From assembly GCA_009733775.1 (NCBI GenBank), contig WOGZ01000022.1:1-64000 (forward strand): DNA of 64,000 nucleotides. Reading direction: 5' to 3'. The DNA comes from Alectoria sarmentosa (taxonomy: Eukaryota; Ascomycota; Lecanoromycetes; Lecanorales; Parmeliaceae). The notes beneath the pieces were generated by a model. The model ran no database searches. It saw only the letters and a list, made by a program, of their open reading frames with translations, and had not been told where the DNA came from. Shown piece by piece: positions 12,408-24,335 of this stretch (the first letter of the stretch is position 1; each line of letters starts with the position of its first letter). The translations under genes and the position numbers were made by a program.

Positions 12408-15251
12408 TGGCAATCTTGTCGTCAAGAGATATTGTGCAGTAAACTGTGGAGATATGATGGATATGGGTGCAGGTGTGAATCAAGGGCGACTGGTGAAAAG
12501 GCGCAGAGCAAGACCGGTATGCTATTGGCGTGAGTAGTATTAAAGAATAGGAGCCTGACCAGCTGGCTCCACGGTATGATGATAGTGAGGTGGGAGAACA
12601 ATAGTTCCACAGTCTGCCGCAAGAGTCCTTGGAGTGAAGACTCGGACATGATGGAATATATGTAGACATATTTTGGGATAAGGCTTTAGGGTAGAAAGCC
12701 ACTGTTCTAAAAATGAACATGTGCTTCTGGATGAGGCCCCGCGATACCCAGCCAGAATACTGGCCAAATAGTGAGGCTAGCAAGACGAGAAGCTTGCCCG
12801 ACTATTGGCATGAGGGAGTGAAATTGACAGAAAGGCTAGAGGAGCCTAGAGCTTCCAGAGGAAAAGAGGGGTAATTTGCTATTTTTGCTCCTTTCGAAGC
12901 GCCCAAAGCTCAGAGGATCCTGGCTGTCAATCGTGATAAAGCTCCATGTTTGGTTAAAGCCATGCATATCGACGTCTAGCTTCGTTGCCTGCAGCGGAGC
13001 GGGTCGAGGAAGCTTTTGAAGATCAAAGCTATCGATTCGCTGCAATCCTCGCTAAGCTGTCCTGAAGCTACTGCATGTGATCCAAGTCGTCACATCTATT
13101 CCGCTGCTTCCCCGTATGCGCCTCATGGGGGGTGGAAAGATAAATGCTCTTTTGGTCGAACCTCCTGCAGAGAAATGCAACATTTCACTAGTCTTTTGCT
13201 TTCAAGAAGCAGAAAAGATTCTGCAAGAATCGGTTGAATTGACCAGAACGCGGACGCCAAATTTCTAAACATCGACCCCCAGATTGGCAAATTATTGCGA
13301 GATCAGGAGATTGAGCGTCAGCCAACGAGGTACATGCACCATACTGGCGACGCTTACTCGATATGAGGTGAAGCACCGTGATTCCTGCCTTCTTGGCAGC
13401 ATGACAGGCCAGCAGACGTTAAAACTTTTAGCGCTTACGCTAAGAAACGTGCCGCCCCAGCGCCAAAATGGAAGCTTGGAAAAAGAGATGGTGCGGGGAA
13501 ATGAGCTTCATGATAGGTTCGAGATAGCAGTGAATTAGGCTGACTTGATGTTTCTATCTCCCAGGCAATGATGTCAAAAGGGTAGTATTTGCTAAGAATA
13601 AATCATACTTAATAGCTGCATCAAGTCATAGTAGGCAGGACCTACAAACGACCGAATCCTTACTGATATCATTTTGGTATATTTGTTACGCTAGTGGCGC
13701 CGGCAAAAACGTCCTAAGCTGACAACGGCTGGCCGTTGATGGGTGGGTCAATGATAACAATGATTGGCTGGCGATCAGAAGACTGGCGAATCTTGAATAA
13801 GTACCAGCGACAAGTACCTGCTACTGTCATGTGGCTCTTCGCAAAGTTCCCAGGACTTCAAGCAATTGTCGGTGTACTGAGTACTACTTGTAAAAGAGAG
13901 TTCCTGAGGCGGTTCTTAGCGAGTCTAACCATGATTAATCGTAATCCACCTGTAGGAACCTCGAGAGACGTTTTGTGTTGAATCTCAGGTGACTTGGGCT
14001 CTACTTAGGCAAGACCTCGGAAGACCCCGAGAATTTCCGTTCCACTCAAACAGGAAGCCGCATACGAAACAATCTCAAACGTCTTGATAATCTGAATCAG
14101 TGACATCGACACTCCATATAAGTAGCGGTGAAGACTTGTGATTGACTGAGTATGGGAACCCCAAAGTGATCGCCCGCATGAGATTCTGGTCATGTGAGTA
14201 AGTAGATTTGAATGGAGGGCTCCTATAGGAGCAGGCGGTTGAGATGGAACCCAATGAGAGTCTTGGTATAGGTAGACGGATATCCGAATACGGGGAAGGA
14301 TGGGCGTGATTCGTATCGTGCCGAGAGCATGAAGATGGAGCATGCACGCCATCGATATCACCATGCTGTAAATGCGGGGACAAAGTAGACAGAGTGGGCA
14401 ATGCGCACTGTCCCTTGCGCCAGAGTCATCCTTCCCCAACGTCTCATGATCCCCTACCAGGTCCTACTGCCGAGGCATTGAAATTATTCCAGAGTGTAGG
14501 CTGATCTGGAAATGACAACACCATTCTAGTCTCTGACTTTGCGACGACCTTTCTGAAGGCGAAAGCAGACGCAAAAGAATGGTACAAGTAGAGTAGCATT
14601 TCTCGTAGCGAGCCGAGCTGGTACTCCAAAGGCTCGTAGGGTACATACATAAGCGTAAAGTCTGCTCCTTATTGGCTCGAATGCAGCGAATGCAGTGAAT
14701 GCAGACATAACTAGTGCGGTCTTCCTTCTCTTCTTCCTGGCGGCTACTCGTAGTCAGTACCTGAGGACTTTGTTGGACTGGCTAGCAATAGATGGCCTGT
14801 CATTGGCGGAATTTACCTGGCTCGAAATTTAAGCTTTGAGCTTCCTGCAGCTCTCTCTTCCTTTTCACACCTCTCCAGGCTTCAGGGTACAAGTCGGCGC
14901 ACACGATACCAACGAATAATACCGCCTTATAGCATTCAATCAACGTGATGGCTTGACGACGCTGCCCACTAGTAAAATGTGAGGAAGAAATGTGAAACGG
15001 AAGCCCTTTTGAGAGTAATGAGGGGAAGCTTCCATATATTCATGTCCAAGCGCCCAATCTGTTAATCTTTCTTTCTTTCCCTTTCCTCCTTTTTGCCATA
15101 TCTTCACTTTCGCAGTCGTGCTAGAGTCTCTGCGAGGGAATAATTGAATCATTCCATGTGCATTCATACATACTTACACATATATGCTCCTCTAGTATTG
15201 AATTCTCCATAAATTGCCCTCCCAAATTGGTGTCAATCAATTTTTTGCGCG
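12408..15251. other. Long gene-poor interval
   Basis: About 2.8 kb without a gene I can support. Frames of 60-144 codons occur on both strands (the longest on the minus strand at 14005-14439) but show no domain, no signal peptide and no consistent splice signals. TATA-like and CT-rich runs near 15170-15250 probably belong to the promoter of the following gene. A non-coding RNA or a rapidly evolving gene cannot be excluded. Confidence 0.4.
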
Positions 15252-17614
15252 ATGGTAAGTCGTTGAAAGCAAACGTTACTCAACGAAGAGTCTCTAAATA
15301 TATCAGGCGTTCATGCCAATGGCGCACCAGATGAGGCTTGAGATGTTCCAAAAAGGCAATGTGCAGTCGGTATTTGTCCAGCCATCAGCACCCAGGCCAT
15401 CCTCTCAAGCTACGGACATGTATGATACCGAATTCGAAGAGGATCTAAGTGATTTCGAAGAATACTCGGGCCGCAGAAGCGAGGAGTCGGTGGGTACCCG
15501 ACGCCATCTCAGCCACTGCCTGTCTAATACATTCTTAGTTTGGCAACCGAAGCAACACAACAGTGTCAACTTTTGAAGAGATACAAACGCCAGCTTTGTC
15601 TGATTACAGAGGATTCGATTTCCAGCTACAGCTGAAGCAAGAGAAACAAGGGCCGACAAAGCCTGTTGAGGGACCTACTGGACCGCATCTATTCCGTATC
15701 TCGCAAGACTCAGCCAGAACGCAAGAACATGACATCTATCTAGACTGGTCTCCTGTATCACCACAAGACTTCAGGGCTGGTCCCAAACCTATGACGACGA
15801 CAGAACGGCAACAAAAAGCCGAGGTAGTTCCTGCGAGCAGTGTGCCCCTACAAGCATGGACGCCCCAGCAGGTTGGTTGTTGGATGACTGCTACTGGGCT
15901 TGAATCATCACTAGTGCAAAGGTTCCGCATGCATGATATCTCTGGCGCAATACTCAAAGAACTTCAGTTCGGTGATCTCAAAGAGCTTGGAATTGTGTCA
16001 TTTGGCCAGCGTCATCAACTCTGGGATGCTATACGGAATCTGAGGGGCGGTCTCAGCGTGCCCTCGACTCCGGCAGAGGACCCGTGCTACTCACCCATAT
16101 CGCCCAATGCATTGGCAACACCTCAACAGCTCATTGGACACCGTCGTGCAGATGACTGCTCTAACCCTTCGAGTCCAGACGACGATCAAACCAAGTCACC
16201 AACGGCAGGACGAAGGCGAGCTCGAAGGGCAGTACGACCTGACGATGTCATTTCTCCTGGAGAATCTGCGTCGATTGTCGCGATCGAGCAACTCCTCCCT
16301 GAGCCGCATCATTGTTCGAAGGGAGAGAATTGTTCAAAGTATAAGAGATACCAGCGCAAGATGGCAAAATTTGCGAAAGAATTTCCCATGGAATTGGAGC
16401 AGTACCAGGATGCCAATACTGCTCCTAGCGAAGTCAACATACGACCAATGTCCGAGGCAGTACCTTCTGTAGTTGCATCGTCCGACCTTCTAGGACCAGG
16501 CCGCTTGCCTACCCTTCGCCTTGATGAGCATCTCCTCCGCGTAGTCCAAACTCGGGATCCTCAAGAGAATGTCAGGCAATTCCTCAGCTTCCAACACCTA
16601 AACGAGCCTGCCGAGGAACCCTCAACATCTCCGTACGAAATGTTTCCTCCCCTTTCACCACCAGGACTCACGCAAGCACCTCATAGCAACCTGAGCCTGC
16701 TTCCCAAGCTGACAATTCCAACAACCCAGCCACAGGACGCACTTTCTCCTAATCGCACTGCTGTCCCGTTACGACAAAACTACACCCCAGTCACAGCTCT
16801 GTACACGAAGAACTACAACAACGGCTCTGATATCTTCAGACTTGGTAGTCCGGCTTCCGCAATGGACGTCCCAGTCACAGCTATCCCTCTAGGTCCAATT
16901 GAGCGCGACGCTTCACACTCCGTACCACCAAGCATGCGATTCGGCGGAGACCCTCCCATCTCACGCTCGAACTCTCGAGCGGACCATCGCCAACAGTTTT
17001 CACCAGTCGATCGCCGTCAGGCGTTGTCGCCCATTCCCCGCCCACAAACCGCCAATCCTATTGAACGATCGACTTCCCATCGTCATCAGCCAAGCTTTGC
17101 TATGGCACCTTTGCGAGAAACGCTTCACTCTCCCGTCGATTGCCGGGACGATTTGACCCCAACAGCCAACGATGTCAATCATGCCGGCTGGATGAAGAAG
17201 CGCAAGACTAAAATGCTCCGTCACGAATGGCACGAGAACCACTTCCGCCTAAATGGCACTCGTCTCGCTATGCACCGTGATGAGAAAGTCAAGGATGCTC
17301 TTGAGTACATTGATGTTGACGAGTATGCCGTCGCCTGTTCTTCACTCGCATCAAATAAGCTCAACGCCGCTTTCAAGTCCCTGAAACTCAGCAGCAAAAA
17401 GAAAGATGGCAATGACTCTTCAGCTTTCAGCTTCCAGCTCGTGCCCGCAGCCGAGAAGAAGGGCATCCTTGGCGCCGCGACTGGAAGAACGCATCATTTC
17501 GCTGTTAAGTCGCGTGACGAGCGTATTGACTGGATGCGTGAACTAATGCTCGCTAAAGCAAGGCAGCAGAAGGCTGATGGGTGTGAGATCAACGTCAATG
17601 GCAACATGATATAG
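15252..17614 (+). CDS. SAM and PH domain protein (Boi-like)
   Basis: Probable cortical or polarity scaffold. The model has exons 15252-15254, 15307-15489 and 15539-17614, about 753 residues. Exon 1 would be the start codon alone, followed directly by a GTAAGT donor. If that exon is untranslated, translation would begin at 15313 (MPMAHQM). Intron 2 (GTGGGT...ATTCTTAG) joins EES|FGNRSN. A SAM domain spans about residues 166-230 (LQAWTPQQVGCWMTATGLE to HQLWDAIRNLRG). A long disordered Ser/Pro/Arg-rich region follows, with an HHCSKGENCSKYKRYQRK segment. A C-terminal PH domain lies at about 610-735 (HAGWMKKRKTKMLRHEWHEN to RIDWMRELMLAKAR). Yeast Boi1/2 have SH3-SAM-PH order; no SH3 domain is visible here. 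Confidence 0.88.
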
Positions 17615-18320
17615 CCAGCCCTTACCCTTGGCTTTGCACAATCTTGTCTTAGCCTCGAAGTGGGTTCATTTTCATTTCTTATAATATACTTCTTAGGTCG
17701 GGGTGGGTAGTGTGCATAGCGAGTCTTTGACTGAGAGGCAGCATTGAGTTCTGGGTGGCATAGCGTGGACCTAAAGGTCTGTATGAAGTGATTTTCGGGT
17801 TACCCACGTCTTGCTGTGGATTGAGCGCCCTTGATACGCCCTTACGATACCCCCTCCTCTACCATACTATATACCTAGGTAGTTAGAGACAATGAAGCAA
17901 AATCTTGCCAGATAGATGAAGATTTCTTCGAGTTTTCCACTGGTGAGGCTCAACGAGGTTCAAACAGTAGCGTATTCTCTTCTTCATTGTTGCTCCTTCC
18001 ACAAGCAGGCCTCGGATAGATTACGTCGGGATTCGAAGCATTCTCAGCAGTGCAGAGGATCCACGTAGAGACGGGAGACATATCGGGCACGCGCTCTTCG
18101 GCAGCCGACCGACGTCCCTTGGGATTCGTTCATCTAATTAGCCAGTCAAATTAAGAGCCTTTTCTACAATAGATTCGTGATTCAATGATAGCATTCGTTA
18201 CGCGGCATCGACACTGTCTTTATCATCAACAAGTGAGCAGACATTAGCACTACTGCAAGTAAGACAGCACCTCATGGTCTCTAGCAGACCAAGCATTTTA
18301 CGACTCAAGCTAATTTTCGG
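17615..18320. other. Intergenic region, nothing recognised
   Basis: About 700 bases between two plus-strand genes. No open frame or RNA gene stands out. Confidence 0.4.
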
Positions 18321-19341
18321 ATGGCCAGCATCATGATCTCGTCTAGTTTTATTGGCAGCTTGAGAGCAAATTTATCGTTCGGACTACGTTGCAACTTCTC
18401 TAGGATCTTCGTCTATCCTATAGGCGCTACAAGGCATTCCGCTATCCATGTTCGAGGATTTCAAACAGGTCGTTATCTGCAGGTTCCAAACACCACAACA
18501 CAGAAGGATGACTGGCGTGAAGTCGTCGAGGAGCGTCCAAAAAGCAATACTATCATTAAGTTGTCTCGTGACGACTACTATAGTTCGTGTCCCCCAAACT
18601 TGTGCTACGACCAAAACCCTGGCTGACAATCAGGACCAGAGTACTTTAAGGTACCGGAGAAACCAGCTCATTTCTTTCTATTGGGCAGGGTCAGTAGTCT
18701 TCGTTGTTTGTGTTGAGAAATGTATTGTTAATAGGTATGAAGAGGTTCAGCATGCTTTGGACAGAGCCTTACATGGGGAAGGATCCCCCACCCTTGGACA
18801 ATCCAAGGTACACAAGAGTTATGTTCGATGAGTTCTCATACCATACGATAAGAAGCTTCGTGATCGTCGAGGAGAGGCGGAATCAGGGCTTTTGTTACTG
18901 CTGGTAAGGTACCGCAGTCTGCGACTATAACGGAAATTTGTTGATCATTCCTAAAGGCCATTGTTCACGTATGGTGGCAGGGCAGGCACCAAGTCTAACA
19001 CACTCCAATCTGTACATGCCATAGCGTACGCTGGCCAAAGACCGCCCCAGAAGCTCGCTGGCGAGGTCAACATGAATAGAGACCCTATTAGGTTTGTCAT
19101 GATACCATTGAAAGCTACATCGGATGTGCTTAGCGATGTTGTTCGAATCAACATGGGCGTAGAGTATCCTATCCAATTCGGATCGAAGGTGGATTACGAA
19201 GGATATGTGCACCGTGACTCTATGCCGAAGGTACTCGAATATCGGAACGAGATCAGGAATAGAGCAAACATGAAGATTCGAAAAGAGTGGGGACCGTTGG
19301 GGCCTGCATTTTACAATCCATTCACCAAAACCTATTCATGA
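18321..19341 (+). CDS. DUF6590 domain protein
   Basis: DUF6590 is a fungus-specific domain of unknown function, often in multi-copy families. The best model has exons 18321-18582, 18634-18689, 18743-18903 and 18957-19341 (about 287 residues). It joins into PEYFKVPEKPAHFFLLGR, then RFSMLWTEP, IRSFVIVEERRNQGFCYCW|PLFTYGGRAGTK, SVHAIAYAGQ and DVVRINMGVEYPI. This matches my memory of the family order: F-K-x-G-R-V-F, L-W-x-E-P, I-R-R-F-V-V, C-x-P-I-x-T-Y-x-G-x-G, H-A-I-x-Y. Donor 1 (GTTCGT) and acceptor 2 (ATGAAG) are non-ideal and were chosen to keep the frame. The N-terminus is basic and hydroxylated and could be a mitochondrial presequence, but this is weak. Confidence 0.7.
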
Positions 19342-19667
19342 TAGGTGCTCGATCTCTTCTGACTCGGCTCCGAGATCGATGACTTTTACTCTCTATCGAT
19401 CCTTTATACTCGAGGCACGAAAATCGTCATTCTTGTAGAGGCAGCCACCAAGAATACAAAGGGAGCACTAGAAGGTCTTGAAACAATCGTATCAAGTCAT
19501 GAAGTCATACCTGCAGACGGTATTGGTGGTATCATTCATGTATAATCTGCTGTGACCAAGGATAATGCAGCAAAGCGCCAAAACCCTTCTTAATTCAAGG
19601 CTGAAATGCTGTCGTAACGCTAAAATGCATCACCATACAATCGATAAATCTATTACGCATCTCCAAG
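19342..19667. other. Short convergent intergenic region
   Basis: This separates the 3' ends of two convergent genes. Nothing further is recognised. Confidence 0.4.
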
Positions 19668-20989
19668 TCAGTGATTTGGCTCGTTTGGACGCTTTGGCTC
19701 AGGAGCTCCATCTCTCACTGGCGATCGCGGCCGGTCTGGAGGACTGGGTTCTGCCTTCGATGATGGGAATTCTGGTGGTGGATTTGCGAGTGGGGACCCT
19801 TCATGATCGGGTGACGGTAGCTCCTTGTCATGAATGATGGCACCACCTTTGACATCGTGGCCATCAGGTAGATCCTGCGTTTGATTAATCAGGCATTCCC
19901 AACTGCACCAAGCAGAATATTTACCTCGGTTTCATCTTCTGCACTGCTCAACCCACGCTCAAGCGCCAATCTCTGAGCTGCTTGCCGTCTCTGCTCCACA
20001 TCAGCCTCCTCCTGCCGCCGCAAACGCTCCTCTTCGTGCTTCAAATCTGTCATGGACGGCACATCCTCTTCTGCTGTCTGTGTTAGATTGCGCTTTCCCC
20101 CACTAGAAGTCGACGTCCCCCTCCTCTCCTCCTTCATACTCCTCGTTTCCCTCGATGACCCCGTCTTCGTAGAATTCCTAGACCCAGACGGTCTCTTTCC
20201 CTTTTTTCTCCCGCTGCTGTGATCATCAGACGTAGTCCCCGTAGTCCGCCGCTCCAACACCATTGCAAACTCGTCACCCAGCGGCACGGCATCGTCCTCA
20301 TCATCACTCGGGAACAGATCGCCCCTCGAACTTAATGAGTTGGTTGTGACCGTACTCCTACTCCCTACCGTCCCACTCCTACTCCTCGTATGTCCCCTCC
20401 CTTCCCGCTCTCCGCCCCCTTCCTCAATCAACGGTTCAGCCTCCATACCCCTCCTCCCAATATTCTCCTGCAGATTCGCAACATTAGGTTTATATCGAAC
20501 CCCCCTTCCCCCAATTTTCCATGGCAATCGCTCCAGGAACCCGAACATATTACTCTTCGGCACCATATTAACATCGTCCTCCCCCTCCCCACCTTTCCGC
20601 CTCCCCACCCCCCGACTCCCATAACTCATCCCCCCATGCCTCCCGGGCTGCGCCGTATCATCCCCATTCAGCAACCGATCCAACTCATCGTTCCCCCACT
20701 CACTTTCATCCTGCTCCCAATCGTCATAGAAGTCAAAGGCGAGATTCTCCCTCCCGCGCCCCCGGCGGCTGTGCTGGGATTGGCGCTGGCGCTTCTGGCG
20801 GAGGTCGTCGCGGAAGGCAAAGCAGGGCTGGCAGGAGGCTTCGAGGCAGGTGCTCAGAGAGGCGAGGCAGGGCGATATGTAGTGCTGGGAGAAAGTGAAG
20901 AGGGAGGCCTGGGTGGTGAGGTTCGCGGACTCGATGTTTTGGGAGATTTGGTTGAGGGTTTGGCGGATGCGGGGGTCGGAGGGCCGCAT
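19668..20989 (-). CDS. Conserved fungal hypothetical protein, disordered
   Basis: I do not know a function for this protein. Two exons, 19925-20989 and 19668-19874, give about 423 residues. The 50-base intron has a GTAAAT donor and an ACGCAG acceptor, and downstream of it the frame stays open for 68 more codons to a TGA, so the apparent stop inside the intron is not the real end. The N-terminus (MRPSDPRIRQTLNQISQNIE, then SLFTFSQHYISPCLASLSTC and SCQPCFAFRDDLRQ) is cysteine-containing and looks conserved. FDFYDDWEQDESEWGNDELDRLL is an acidic motif. The rest is low complexity (Ser, Arg, Glu, Pro) with a charged helix (DLKHEEERLRRQEEADVEQ). A long antisense frame on the plus strand is its shadow. 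Confidence 0.75.
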
Positions 20990-21612
20990 CGCGTGGGCTC
21001 GGAGGGCTATGCTAGTTCATGGGCGTGGTGGAAGAGTTCATGCGATCAGTTTGCAGGGATCGCTTGGCATCGTCGAGACACCGTAGGGTTGTTCTGTGTT
21101 GCATTGGTCAAGGCTGATGGAGCTGATGCTTCGATTTGGAAGTGGAGCGGGACCGGCAGGTTTTGCCGAGTCTGTCAGCCCTATCAAAATCTAGATCCGC
21201 GCGTCTTGGAACTCACGACCTCTACATTCTACAATGCTGAACCAATTACTTTATCTACTCCAGACTCGAGTCAGAAGAATTCGAAGAGAACTCTTTCAAT
21301 ACAGAAGGGCGTTATATTCACAATTTGACAGCTTCCCAGCACTTGTGCATGTGCTGGCAGGATGGGTGAGAAAGCTACTATATGCATTGATTGTTGTGAA
21401 GACGAAAACCCTATAGAGTTTGATACTCGAGTCTATTGCTATCATGATTTACAGAGTGCAAAATTTGAAGGGATCAAAATTCCCATGCTGTTGGTCTTGA
21501 ATCCTCCAGATCAGACTTCCGTAACTTCTCCAAATAATCTTTCTCCTTCGGGTTTCGTGGTTGCGTCTCATCTGTTGAACTTTTCATCATAAACCCACTT
21601 GACAAGGAATAT
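20990..21612. other. Intergenic region, nothing recognised
   Basis: About 620 bases upstream of the preceding minus-strand gene. Small plus-strand frames at 21362-21592 have no recognisable features. Confidence 0.4.
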
Positions 21613-22561
21613 TTACAGACCAAAGAGGATAGACAGCACGAATCTTAATACTCTCAATGTTTCGATTAGACTTCTAAAAGAAGTTGCAGCGCCAGTCTTC
21701 TCGGGGCTCGCTCTTGTGCCGCTCGAAGACGCTTCCATATTCGTTGCCGACAATTCTGCGCTCGTCACGATGGCGCTTGAGCTATAAAGACCAGTCATCG
21801 ATGTCGTGGTTCCAGTAGCAGTCGAACTTGATGTGCTCGAGTCCGCAGTGCTCGTAGCGTCCGCTGAATTCTCCAATGAGCCGTGAAACGAAAGGGAAAG
21901 GAGGCCAGAATGAATCGCAGGTATCAATACCGAAACAGCTGCGGTATCCATCATGAGTGAAGTCATTACTAAAGTCGTTGCTGCATTTACGAAGTCTGCC
22001 ATAATATCCACCAGATAGGTGGGAAACGCGTCTGGCGACTTCGATGGGTAAAAGGAGGTACGGGTGCCAGCAAAGCTATAGCCTCGAGATGTCGAGGTGA
22101 CAAGAGACGTCGCGGTCGCTGTTGATGGAGTAAACTCGGACTCCCACACAATTGTGATTCTGGTTTTGTTGTGATCAGCGACCAACTCAGGACTTGATCC
22201 CGCAGGTTTGAGAACATCCGAAGGACGAAGCTGACGTACGGCTGGTCTACTTCCGTGAAGATGGCGGTTGAAGGACCTTGAATCACTATCACTGGCCCAC
22301 AAGACCTGTCAGTCGCGCAGTCGAACACGAAGGTGGTTGCTGATGCGTCCTGTCCAAAGACGCCTCGGATTAGCCGACTATGGTCATACACCGTATGACG
22401 CACAAAGCGAAAGTGCTCCCAGTGCCAACCACAGATGCGGGAAAAGAGTCCAGAGGGTACTCCACGGGGACGAACAGCGAGGCTGTAAATCCATCTGACA
22501 TTTGAATCGCACAGCAAACAATCAGGCTGATAAAGCGGAGCAGAGACCGATAAACAAGCAT
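21613..22561 (-). CDS. Secreted Ser/Thr-rich protein, probably GPI-anchored
   Basis: This resembles the small secreted fungal proteins with an extracellular beta-rich core, a Ser/Thr-rich stalk and a hydrophobic tail. A leader (MLVYRSLLRFISLIVCCAIQ) precedes FTASLFVPV. A plausible splice (donor at about 22446, acceptor ACCATAG) gives SLFVPV-DRLIRGVFGQDASATTFVFDC, where the ASATTFVFDC pattern is the usual core of this group. It is followed by GPSTAIFTEVDQPY. A second likely intron of about 50 bases leads to LVADHNKTRITIVWESEF and SFAGTRTSFYP. The C-terminal part is Ser/Thr-rich (SADATSTADSSTSSSTATGT) and ends in a short hydrophobic segment (VLRFVLSILFGL). Intron positions are uncertain and another intron is possible after SFYP. 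The function is unknown. Confidence 0.5.
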
Positions 22562-23241
22562 CCTTGGTAGGGTCGGGGCGGTTTTTTTGAATTGTGCAGC
22601 GGATTTCCTTCAACTCTTTATCTCCAACCCGCGAACAATGCAAACCAACAGGATTTGTGTCCCATATCTTGAACTCGGAGCTGCCACTAACTTCGTATTC
22701 ATCAATGTCTGTCTTTGAAAACAGGGGCATGCGAAGACTTGCGAGATCCCTGAGAGGTCGCAAAGCACCTTCAACCCAGCATTTAGAGCTTCCAAGATCT
22801 GACAGAAAAAACGTTGCAGCTTGGTGGATTCAGTATAGCAAGATTTAGAAGTTGTATGGTACTGCCGTGGCCCAAAGATTCCTTTTTGCAAATAAAGGCA
22901 TGTGGCAGCTACTGGTTGCCACGCCAAATCCGTTCAAGCACCTCACCTCCGTCCTCGGCACATGCCATTGCTTTTGAAGTCGGTATCAGATCCGTTGATT
23001 TCTCCACTCCTTTCTTAAGAAGATGGACGGCGAATGAGTACGGGGAACATATTGAGTCGAAGTGGAGTGAAGGGAAAGAAGATGGGGGCAGAGAGACCTA
23101 CGAAGCAGAGACCTATAGAGCCAAGACTTTACGAACTTGAGATCGAAGGGGAGTCCACGAACGATACAAATTCAGCCCTTGCCAGCAGGACTAGAACAAA
23201 CGAAAAGCTAAGTCTGATAATTATACAAGCAAATAAAAGAC
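22562..23241. other. Intergenic region with an unexplained minus-strand open frame
   Basis: A minus-strand frame runs from 22763 through this region into the upstream gene (DIDEYEVSGSSEFKIWDTN near its start). It has fairly protein-like composition but no recognised domain. It could be an upstream exon of the secreted-protein gene or chance. Confidence 0.3.
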
Positions 23242-24335
23242 CTAGAACAGATTCCCCCGGCTTGCAATACCACGAACTGAGAACGCGCTGGGTGCAACTC
23301 CGGCATCCGCCAACAAGGGCACGACCGCATCAACCTCCTGTGACCATGACCTCGCACAACTGCAATTGACCGGCCTATACCCCTCCGGATGCTCCATCGT
23401 ATGCGCCCGCGTTGGTGGCGTCTTCGGCCCTTTCGTACTCTCCCTCGTAGCGACCTGCACGGGAGACACAGCTGAAAGCTCAAACGCCTTCGGCGCATCC
23501 ACCCACTTTTGAGTAGCGGCATGCACCGCCGTAGCAGCGTCAAGGGGTGGCGGCGCGTCCGGGAGATCTTCAAACGTGATATTGGTCGTCGTTGGAGAAG
23601 GGCCGGCCGCTACTTGCCGTCGAGGTGTTGAGCTAGTGCTGACGCACGAGTTTACTTCGTCGAGCTTGACTAGCACCTCCATGACTGCCGCTTGAAGGCG
23701 GGAGACTTGGTTCTCCAATGCGGTGATTCGCTCTAGTGCTGCGTCTGAACCGGCTTCCGAGGCTGCCGGTGGCATGACGCGCGTGTTGATTATTCCCGTC
23801 ATGGCTGAGGCAGGATCGGGACTTGGGGCTCGCCCGCGCACGCTCCTTGTACCGGATACAGGGATGCCGGAGAAGGAGGTCGTGCCAGAAGCGAAGGTGC
23901 CAGAGACGAGTGTACCGGACATCATCGTATCAGCCGTACTCGCAGCGTCGCCGCCTGGAGCATAAATATTCCCCGTTCTACACTCTGGTCAGCAATCATC
24001 ACCTATAAACATTGGGGTAAGACTACTTACATCTTCCTCCGCTTCCTCCTCTCCGGCACCGGCGAAGCCTCCTGTCCCGGTAGGTGGCAAAATTCCCTCT
24101 TCTTGTCCTTACTCGTACAGTACGCGCATTTGCTAAACGCCCCCTCCCAACGGTAACAATCCTGCTCGAGCTCCAGGCAAGCAGAGCAAGGCTGGTCGCT
24201 GATGGCGCCTTGATCGATTATAGTTCGTGCGCGGACGACGGGCTTCGTTTCTGAGCGAGCGTACTTGGGGTACTCGTCGTGAGTTTGAATGGGTTCCATG
24301 TGCAAATTGAAGACGTTTTGCATTTGCTGCTGCAT
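23242..24335 (-). CDS. Hypothetical protein with a paired CxxC cysteine motif and a coiled coil
   Basis: I do not recognise the function. Two exons, 24031-24335 and 23242-23977, are joined by a 53-base intron (GTAAGT donor after GGAAGAT; acceptor GTGTAG), giving RRKRRK-ITGNIYAPGGD and about 346 residues. Near residues 50-85 there is a zinc-site-like cluster, C-SA-C-x7-C-x9-C-AY-C followed by a later Cys, in PCSACLELEQDC and KCAYCTSKDKKREFC. Many filamentous fungi have short proteins with this spacing. A basic patch (PERRKRRK) could be a nuclear signal. Exon 2 begins Ser/Thr/Gly-rich, then has a leucine-zipper-like helix (LERITALENQVSRLQAAVME). The C-terminal end from NCSCARSW may change if a further small intron exists. 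Confidence 0.55.

Noticed and set aside
14005..14439. 144-codon minus-strand frame as a gene
   Set aside because: No recognisable feature. The overlapping second frame of similar length suggests chance openness.
20390..21328. 312-codon plus-strand frame as a gene
   Set aside because: It lies mostly opposite a convincing minus-strand gene with a spliced conserved N-terminus. The antisense protein is Pro/Leu-rich and has no domain.
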